A DNA stretch of 64,000 bases from assembly GCA_020631395.1 (NCBI GenBank), contig JAHDHI010000016.1, positions 1 through 64,000 on the forward strand, read 5' to 3'. The position numbers and the translations under genes were made by a program. This DNA is from Bizionia sp. (lineage in GTDB: Bacteria; Bacteroidota; Bacteroidia; Flavobacteriales; Flavobacteriaceae). The first letter of the stretch is position 1; each line of letters starts with the position of its first letter. The notes beneath the pieces were generated by a model. That model saw nothing but the letters and a program-made list of their open reading frames with translations, did no database searches and was not told where the DNA came from. Shown in pieces: positions 58,255 through 64,000 of this stretch.

Positions 58255-58785
58255 TTATTGATTTTTATTAATATCCAATTTTTTATAGAGCATCCCTATG
58301 GCTCTGTGTCTTCGAGACATCAATGTGCCTTCGGGTATTCCTGTTTCCTTTGATATTTCCTTATATGCATAGCCCTCAATGTCCACAGCGATTACAATGT
58401 CTCTATAAGCAGGCTTCAATTGGCTTATGGCCTCTTTCAACACAGAGATCATTTCATCCGAAACATGTTCCTCATTGGTTTGATGCAACACTTCAGTCAA
58501 GTTCAACAAATTGTTGTCTATGTCTATGGAGTTCGTAGCTGTAGGCTTGGATGTTCGCATGACATCGATGATTCTATTTTTTATTGACCTGTATACAAAC
58601 CCAGCGACATTGTTTATAGGGGCATATCTATCTGCTCCTGAAAATAATTTTAAGGCAACGTCTTGAATGATGTCCTCTGCAGTTCGATTGGAAGTATCTT
58701 GTATTCTGGAGTTCACATAAGCTTTGAGAGCGTTATACTCTCTACCAAAGAATGCCTTAAGTTTTTTGCTGTTTTCCGATTCCAA
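58255..58785 (-). CDS. ECF-type RNA polymerase sigma factor
   Basis: A 176-residue sigma factor. Region 2 is seen in TAEDIIQDVALKLFSGADRYAPINNVAGFVYRSIKNRIIDVMR, region 4 in LKPAYRDIVIAVDIEGYAYKEISKETGIPEGTLMSRRHRAIGMLYKKL. It would direct RNA polymerase to a specific stress or envelope regulon. First of a three-gene unit with the two-helix protein and the HMA-like protein. Confidence 0.92.
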   Translation of the reverse strand: MESENSKKLKAFFGREYNALKAYVNSRIQDTSNRTAEDIIQDVALKLFSGADRYAPINNVAGFVYRSIKNRIIDVMRTSKPTATNSIDIDNNLLNLTEVLHQTNEEHVSDEMISVLKEAISQLKPAYRDIVIAVDIEGYAYKEISKETGIPEGTLMSRRHRAIGMLYKKLDINKNQ

Positions 58786-58905
58786 GTCAAAATTCGTTTA
58801 ATGCCGTTCACCTTGGAACGGTTCTTCAATTAAAAAGACGATGCTTTTTCAATCTATTGCATTTTTTTCAATGTTTTTAAAAAAAATATGAATGTTATGT
58901 AAAAT

Positions 58906-58936
58906 AAAAAAGCCAGACACGAAAGAGTCTGGCTTT
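58906..58936 (-). terminator. Terminator of the CDGSH gene
   Basis: AAAGCCAGAC (58909-58918) pairs with GTCTGGCTTT (58927-58936); on the minus strand a T-run follows. It lies 40 bases after the CDGSH stop codon. Confidence 0.85.
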
Positions 58937-58975
58937 AAGAATGTTTTTCTACTCAATGGAATAGAGGTGTTGTTG

Positions 58976-59212
58976 TTATTTGTGTGAACCATCGCAATAT
59001 GGAGGATTCTTGGTTAACTTGCAAGTGCATAAATGTGCTGTTTTTTCTTCTTCAATCGAGAAAATCATTGGAGCAGTGGCATTTTTCTTTTTATGCATGC
59101 CATTGCAAAAGGGTTGGTTTTCACTATGACCGCATGTGCACCAAGCATAGTTCTTGTCGGCTTCCAGTTCGCATTTAATGGGAGTGTCTCCTCCTCTAAT
59201 GTTGTTTTCCAT
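58976..59212 (-). CDS. CDGSH iron-sulfur protein
   Basis: A 78-residue protein with two CDGSH-type [2Fe-2S] motifs. The first is YAWCTCGHSENQPFCNGMH, with Asn in place of the usual Asp; the second is LCTCKLTKNPPYCDGSH, canonical. Two motifs in one chain are usual for the bacterial MitoNEET-like class 5/6 proteins and probably bind two clusters. No signal peptide. Role in electron or cluster transfer. Confidence 0.92.
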   Translation of the reverse strand: MENNIRGGDTPIKCELEADKNYAWCTCGHSENQPFCNGMHKKKNATAPMIFSIEEEKTAHLCTCKLTKNPPYCDGSHK

Positions 59213-59252
59213 AACCTTTGATGTTGAGTTTTCAACACTAAGGTAGTGGTTA

Positions 59253-60071
59253 TTATAGATTATTAATAGTCTTTCTAATGGAAACCAGGTTAGTTAATAA
59301 TGATTCTAAATTATCCAAGTGCAACATGTTGGCTCCGTCACTTTTGGCATTGGCGGGATCAAAGTGGGTTTCTATGAACAAACCATCTACATTGTTGACT
59401 ACGCCTGCACGGGCAATGGTCTCTATCATATCCGGTCTACCCCCAGTAACACCAACGCTTTGATTGGGTTGTTGCAATGAATGTGTTACGTCCAAAACCG
59501 TGGGAGCATATTTTCTCATTGTAGGGATGCCACGAAAATCGACAATCATGTCTTGGTAGCCAAACATGGTTCCTCGATCTGTAATCCATGCCTTGTCGCT
59601 ACCGGAGTCCTTTACTTTCTGTACGGCATGTTTCATAGCTTCAGGACTCATGAATTGACCTTTTTTGAGATTCACAACCTTTCCCGTCTTTGCAGCTGCA
59701 ACCACCAAGTCGGTTTGTCTTACTAAAAAGGCTGGGATTTGCAAAACGTCGACATATTGTGCAGCCAGAGCAGCATCACTGGATTCGTGTATGTCCGTTA
59801 CGGTTGGTACATCGAATTTTTCTGAGACCTTGGCTAAAATTTCCAAAGCTTTCTCATTTCCGATTCCAGTGAAACTATCTATTCGACTTCGGTTGGCTTT
59901 TTTAAAGCTTCCTTTGAAAACATAGGGGATTTCCAATTTGTTGGTAATGGTTACCACGCGTTCAGCAATTCTATACGCCATATCTTCACTTTCTATGGCA
60001 CAAGGGCCGCACAATAAAAAGAAATTGTTGGAATTGGTATGTTTTATCTTGGGAATGTCTTGAAGCTTCAT
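59253..60071 (-). CDS. kdsA: 3-deoxy-8-phosphooctulonate synthase
   Basis: A 272-residue enzyme making KDO-8-phosphate from arabinose-5-phosphate and PEP for lipopolysaccharide. Signatures: FFLLCGPCAIESEDMAYRIAE, FKGSFKKANRSR, PTVTDIHES, LQIPAFLVRQTDL, NLKKGQFMSPEAMKHA, ITDRGTMFGY, PTVLDVTHSLQQPN. The Cys of CGPCAIE is the metal-binding Cys of the metallo-type (class II) enzymes, unlike the Asn of E. coli KdsA. It stands alone. Confidence 0.94.
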   Translation of the reverse strand: MKLQDIPKIKHTNSNNFFLLCGPCAIESEDMAYRIAERVVTITNKLEIPYVFKGSFKKANRSRIDSFTGIGNEKALEILAKVSEKFDVPTVTDIHESSDAALAAQYVDVLQIPAFLVRQTDLVVAAAKTGKVVNLKKGQFMSPEAMKHAVQKVKDSGSDKAWITDRGTMFGYQDMIVDFRGIPTMRKYAPTVLDVTHSLQQPNQSVGVTGGRPDMIETIARAGVVNNVDGLFIETHFDPANAKSDGANMLHLDNLESLLTNLVSIRKTINNL

Positions 60072-60479
60072 TTCGCGTGTATTTCATATTAGATTGCAAA
60101 GATAGTATTTACTCGACTATTTTATTTAATAATTATGAATTCGTGAATTTCAAGCTAGAATTGGTATAAGGTATTATGGAAACGAATCATGATGTACTTG
60201 AGCATTAGGGGGAGAAGTGGCATCCTTTTTTTTCGATTGGAATGTGGAGAAGCCTTGTTTATGTCAAAACATATGCAAAGCAATATCAAATATCAAGCTG
60301 ACAATACGCATTAAAAAAAGATATAACGGATGACCCGACGTTTTGTTGCTGAGTTACTTAGGTTGATTTTAAGTTTAAATTCGATCAGCAACAAAGCGTA
60401 ATGCCCAAAAAAAATATAAAAGGTTATAAATCCATAAAAATTAAGTACCTTTGCACGCTTAAAATAAGGCACTAAGATT
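60072..60479. other. Intergenic region with inverted repeat and typA promoter
   Basis: No gene. An inverted repeat ACGTTTTGTTGCTGA (60338-60352) / TCAGCAACAAAGCGT (60385-60399) pairs at 14 of 15 positions around a 32-base loop. TACCTTTG at 60446-60453 is an exact TAnnTTTG -7 box for typA, 26 bases upstream of its start. A minus frame at 60311-60508 is not convincing. Confidence 0.55.
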
Positions 60480-62279
60480 ATGGCTAATATTAAAAACATC
60501 GCAATCATTGCGCACGTAGATCACGGTAAAACGACTTTGGTAGATAAGATCATGTACCATTGCCAACTGTTTCGTGAGAATGAAAACACTGGGGATTTAA
60601 TTCTAGACAACAACGATTTAGAGCGTGAACGTGGTATTACCATTACGTCTAAAAACGTTTCTGTTATTTACAAAGACACGAAAATAAACATTATCGATAC
60701 TCCTGGTCACGCCGATTTTGGTGGAGAGGTAGAGCGTGTATTGAATATGGCAGATGGTGTTTTGTTATTGGTGGATGCCTTTGAAGGTCCAATGCCGCAA
60801 ACACGTTTTGTATTGCAAAAAGCCATAGATCTAGGATTGAAACCTTGTGTGGTGGTAAACAAAGTGGATAAGGAAAATTGCACGCCGGACGAAGTACATG
60901 AAAAAGTTTTCGATCTCATGTTCGAATTGGGTGCAGAGGAATGGCAATTGGACTTCCCTACGGTATATGGTTCTGCAAAGAACAATTGGATGAGTGACGA
61001 CTGGCAAAAGGAAACAGAGAATATCGAGCCATTGTTGGATATGGTGATAGAGCATATTCCTGAGCCTAAAATTGAAGAAGGCAATACTCAGATGTTGATT
61101 ACATCTTTGGATTTCTCATCATTTACAGGCCGTATTGCAATTGGACGTTTAACACGTGGAGAGTTGAAAGTTGGACAAAACATTTCTTTGGTAAAGAGAG
61201 ATGGAAGCATTGTAAAGAATAAAATAAAAGAACTTCACATCTTTGAAGGTTTAGGCCGTAAAAAGGTAGAGGAAGTACAAACAGGGGATATTTGTGCCAT
61301 CGTTGGTTTGGAAGGATTTGAAATTGGTGATACCGTTGCCGATTTCGAAGCACCAGAAGGGTTGAAAACCATTGCCATCGATGAGCCTACGATGAGTATG
61401 TTGTTTACAATAAACGATTCCCCATTCTTCGGGAAAGATGGAAAGTTTGTGACATCTCGTCACATCAAAGATCGTTTGACGAAGGAATTGGAGAAAAACT
61501 TGGCATTGAGGGTCGAAGAGACAGGAAGTGCAGACAAGTTCATGGTTTTTGGTAGAGGTGTATTGCACTTGTCCGTTTTGATAGAGACCATGCGTCGTGA
61601 AGGTTACGAGTTGCAAATTGGACAACCTCAGGTAATCATCAAGGAAATTGATGGTGTGAAATGTGAACCTGTTGAAGAGATGACCATTGACTTGCCTGAA
61701 CATGTTTCTGGTAAAGCCATTGAAATGGTAACGCTACGTAAAGGTGAAATGTTAAGCATGGAAGCGAAAGGTGAGCGTATGGTTTGTGAGTTCATAGTAC
61801 CCTCTCGTGGTATCATCGGTTTACGTAACCAATTGTTGACAGCTACGGCTGGGGAGGCCATAATGGCTCACCGTTTCAAAGAATACCAACCATTGAAAGG
61901 TGGAATTCCAGAACGTCAAAATGGATCTTTGGTATCCATGGAAAAAGGTTCGGCAATTCCTTACTCGATAGACAAACTACAAGATAGAGGTAAATTTTTC
62001 GTCGATCCGGGAGAAGATATTTACGAAGGACAAGTCATAGGAGAAAATTCTCGTGGAGATGACATGTCTGTAAACATTACCAAAACCAAAAAATTAAGCA
62101 ACGTACGCTCTTCTGGAGCAGATGACAAGGCGAAAATCGTTCCAGCCATCAAGTTCTCTTTGGAGGAAGCTTTGGAATACATCCAAAAGGATGAATACGT
62201 GGAAGTAACACCAAACTTCTTGAGATTGCGTAAAATTTACTTGACGGAAGTAGAGCGTAAAAGAAATAAAATTATCTAA
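60480..62279 (+). CDS. typA: Ribosome-associated GTPase TypA/BipA
   Basis: A 599-residue translational GTPase of the EF-G/LepA group, acting on the 50S subunit during assembly or at low temperature. G motifs: AHVDHGKTTLVDK, RERGITITSKN, DTPGHADFGGE, NKVDKENC, and SAKNNW. Then domain II, and the unique C-terminal domain with VPSRGIIGLRNQLLTATAGEAIMAHRF and GDDMSVNITKTKKLSNVRSSG. Promoter TACCTTTG upstream; terminator downstream. Confidence 0.96.
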   Translation: MANIKNIAIIAHVDHGKTTLVDKIMYHCQLFRENENTGDLILDNNDLERERGITITSKNVSVIYKDTKINIIDTPGHADFGGEVERVLNMADGVLLLVDAFEGPMPQTRFVLQKAIDLGLKPCVVVNKVDKENCTPDEVHEKVFDLMFELGAEEWQLDFPTVYGSAKNNWMSDDWQKETENIEPLLDMVIEHIPEPKIEEGNTQMLITSLDFSSFTGRIAIGRLTRGELKVGQNISLVKRDGSIVKNKIKELHIFEGLGRKKVEEVQTGDICAIVGLEGFEIGDTVADFEAPEGLKTIAIDEPTMSMLFTINDSPFFGKDGKFVTSRHIKDRLTKELEKNLALRVEETGSADKFMVFGRGVLHLSVLIETMRREGYELQIGQPQVIIKEIDGVKCEPVEEMTIDLPEHVSGKAIEMVTLRKGEMLSMEAKGERMVCEFIVPSRGIIGLRNQLLTATAGEAIMAHRFKEYQPLKGGIPERQNGSLVSMEKGSAIPYSIDKLQDRGKFFVDPGEDIYEGQVIGENSRGDDMSVNITKTKKLSNVRSSGADDKAKIVPAIKFSLEEALEYIQKDEYVEVTPNFLRLRKIYLTEVERKRNKII

Positions 62280-62301
62280 TAGGCATAAGAGTACCATAAA
62301 T

Positions 62302-62331
62302 AAGGGGTTCTATTTTAGAATCCCTTTTTTT
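62302..62331 (+). terminator. typA terminator
   Basis: AAGGGGTTC (62302-62310) pairs with GAATCCCTT (62318-62326), with one G-T, then a T-run. It lies 22 bases after the typA stop. Confidence 0.85.
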
Positions 62332-62390
62332 ATGAGAAATAATGTCGAGTAAGGTCAAAGCCGATAGAATACCTTTAAAATAGTTGAATT

Positions 62391-62633
62391 ATGGAATTAT
62401 TTGGAATTACAGGAACAGAGTACATAGGTTATTTGGCATCCTTGATGGTGTTGCTATCTTTTACGATGAAAGATGTGAAAAAGCTACGTTTGGTAAATAT
62501 GACTGGCTGTGTGCTATTTATAATCTATGGCTTCTTGATGCCAACGTTGAGAATTGGCCTTCCTATAATTATTGCCAATGCAGCAATTTTTGGGGTTAAC
62601 GTCTATTATTTGTTTTTTAAGAAAGTAAAATGA
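62391..62633 (+). CDS. Small three-helix membrane protein (SemiSWEET-like)
   Basis: An 80-residue protein with three hydrophobic segments (TEYIGYLASLMVLLSFTM, LVNMTGCVLFIIYGFLMPTL, GLPIIIANAAIFGVNVYYLFF). The layout recalls SemiSWEET or YgjV-like small transporters, but a key PN/PQ loop motif is not clear. Function unknown. Confidence 0.65.
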   Translation: MELFGITGTEYIGYLASLMVLLSFTMKDVKKLRLVNMTGCVLFIIYGFLMPTLRIGLPIIIANAAIFGVNVYYLFFKKVK

Positions 62634-62692
62634 TTGATAAAGCTACTTTATGAAACTTTTAGATGTGTTTTTTTAAGAGGAAGTTTGTATGT

Positions 62693-63850
62693 CTAGCCTT
62701 TGTTTTTCAAACCCAATACACTGAAGAACAAACTGAATAAAATTACCTGTACTCCCATTTGCAAACAGGTAATTGCCGGAATTACGACTCTAAGCAATTT
62801 ACTAGGGTTAGTTTCCATAAAGTCGTTTTGACTCCAAATGCCTACACTTTTAAGACTAAGAAAAAAACCAAGAATAACTAGGAACCCTCCAATGATAAGT
62901 CCTTTTTCTAAGTTTAAGACTTTGAATAACCTTTTATATCGATTGCTTTTGGGAAGTAATCCATTTTCTACGGAGAATATTTTGGTCAACCCATAGAACA
63001 AGATAAATTGAAAGCCTATAATAATAGACGACATACTGTATAACAAAGTATGTACATCTAAAGTAAGCGCATTTATTTGCAAAGGTTTGATGGTGATCAT
63101 TACAGAGAGAATTAAACCCATCGCACATAACAGCAATCCTGGGATGAGGAATAACCAACTAGGGCTATAGAGCAATAGAAAACGTAAATGCCTCCAGCCA
63201 TCTCTCCAAGTATTTAAATGTGGAGGTCTAGTTCTACCATCTGGTGATAGTATGGTAGGGACTTCGGTTATCTTTAAATTATTCAGTTTGGATTTTACAA
63301 TCATTTCGGACGCAAATTCCATTCCTGTAGTCTTTAGGTCCATTTTAATAAATGCATCCTTGGAAAAACCTCTTAACCCACAATGAAAATCCCCAATGTC
63401 TATTTTAAAAAATAGACGACCTAAAAAGGAGAGGACTGGGTTGCCCAAATATTTGTGTAAGAAGGGCATGGCGCCTTCTTTTATGCCTCCTTTAAAACGA
63501 TTGCCCATTACCAGGTCATTGCCATTCCTGAGTTGTTCCAAGAAAGGTAGCAATGAAGAGAAATCATAGCTGTCATCTGCATCGGCCATAATGACAAAAG
63601 AGCCATTCGAAGCCCTAATTCCACCTTTTAAAGCATTTCCGTAACCTTTCTCTTCTACATTGACAATTCTTGCATTCAGGCGTTTAGCTATGTCTTGAGA
63701 TCCATCATTGCTGCCATTGTCAGCAATGATGATTTCTCCCAAAACATTATGCAGAGCTAGAAAGGAGTTCGCTTTTTTTATGCATATTTCTAGAGTTTCA
63801 GCTTCATTCAAGCATGGCATTACAATGGATAATTCAATTTTTGAACTCAC
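62693..63850 (-). CDS. Family 2 glycosyltransferase, DPM1-like
   Basis: A 385-residue membrane glycosyltransferase. GT2 domain: LSIVMPCLNEAETLEICIKKANSFL, IIIADNGSNDGSQDIAKRL, YGNALKGGIRASNGSFVIMADADDSYDFSSLLPFL (DxD), then GDFHCGLRGFSKDAFIKM. Four C-terminal membrane helices follow (SWLFLIPGLLLCAMGLILSV and others). It likely transfers a sugar to a polyprenyl carrier. The last gene of the window; sequence to 64000 holds no supported gene. Confidence 0.92.
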   Translation of the reverse strand: MSSKIELSIVMPCLNEAETLEICIKKANSFLALHNVLGEIIIADNGSNDGSQDIAKRLNARIVNVEEKGYGNALKGGIRASNGSFVIMADADDSYDFSSLLPFLEQLRNGNDLVMGNRFKGGIKEGAMPFLHKYLGNPVLSFLGRLFFKIDIGDFHCGLRGFSKDAFIKMDLKTTGMEFASEMIVKSKLNNLKITEVPTILSPDGRTRPPHLNTWRDGWRHLRFLLLYSPSWLFLIPGLLLCAMGLILSVMITIKPLQINALTLDVHTLLYSMSSIIIGFQFILFYGLTKIFSVENGLLPKSNRYKRLFKVLNLEKGLIIGGFLVILGFFLSLKSVGIWSQNDFMETNPSKLLRVVIPAITCLQMGVQVILFSLFFSVLGLKNKG

Positions 63851-64000
63851 GATAGAGAAGTTTTATGGTTATTAACAACGTCAAAAAGATTAAGCTATAA
63901 TTATAAAAGATATAACGTTGAATGGAATGACTGGCAAAAGCAACGATAAAAGAGTTGCTTATTGGAAAAATACTTAAAAGAAACAGTATGGCAAAATGTT

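Overview
The window is a low-GC chromosomal segment from a member of the Bacteroidota, most likely family Flavobacteriaceae. The evidence is the TAnnTTTG-type -7 promoter boxes, the many short lipoprotein signals, the C-terminal type IX secretion (T9SS) sorting domains, the tmRNA tag GENNYALAA and the imelysin/di-heme lipoprotein cluster. Genus cannot be assigned from the sequence alone.

Layout. 1-2.8 kb is accessory DNA: small unknown genes and an APH-fold kinase separated by attC-like imperfect palindromes. 3.5-5.2 kb holds a DEAD-box helicase and two small proteins. 5.3-7.2 kb is an operon of a 41-residue peptide and two cupin/HEAT-like proteins, a possible RiPP locus. 7.6-11.6 kb carries a lipoprotein, rhomboid, TrmL, two DUF805 proteins and a GNAT. 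11.6-20.7 kb is the complete trp operon on the minus strand (trpL-E-G-D-C-F-B-A), with two carbohydrate-related lipoprotein genes coupled between trpB and trpA; it is preceded by a readable leader peptide with three Trp codons and an attenuator. 20.7-24 kb has a MarR/YceI pair, two thioredoxin-like proteins and two rhodaneses; two small regulators follow at 24.0-24.8 kb. 25-31.7 kb is an imelysin / di-heme / HTTM cluster. 32-36.8 kb has an orphan type II thioesterase, a secreted M43 metalloprotease and a class A PBP. 36.9-44.9 kb is a second accessory stretch. Its core (41.1-44.5 kb) is a gene-poor array in which a 10-base motif near AACAGTAGTT recurs every 150-530 bp, bounding tiny genes, pseudogenes and terminator-bearing repeat units. 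It ends beside the 3' end of ssrA (tmRNA). 45.5-64 kb returns to core-like genes: a saccharopine/alanine dehydrogenase-type enzyme, a TlpA lipoprotein, a seven-gene membrane operon with DUF4173 and a winged-helix regulator whose probable operator occurs twice, an ECF sigma operon, a CDGSH protein, kdsA, typA and a glycosyltransferase.

How it works together. The trp genes form a complete chorismate-to-tryptophan pathway controlled by translation of the leader peptide. Several regulators sit next to dyads that cover their own promoter or start codon (MarR-type at 21.8 kb, winged-helix at 53-54 kb), which indicates autoregulation. The two accessory stretches carry the best candidates for undescribed biology: the 41-44.5 kb repeat-bounded array and the 5.3-7.2 kb peptide operon. 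No recombinase, transposase, CRISPR array or complete tRNA was recognised.
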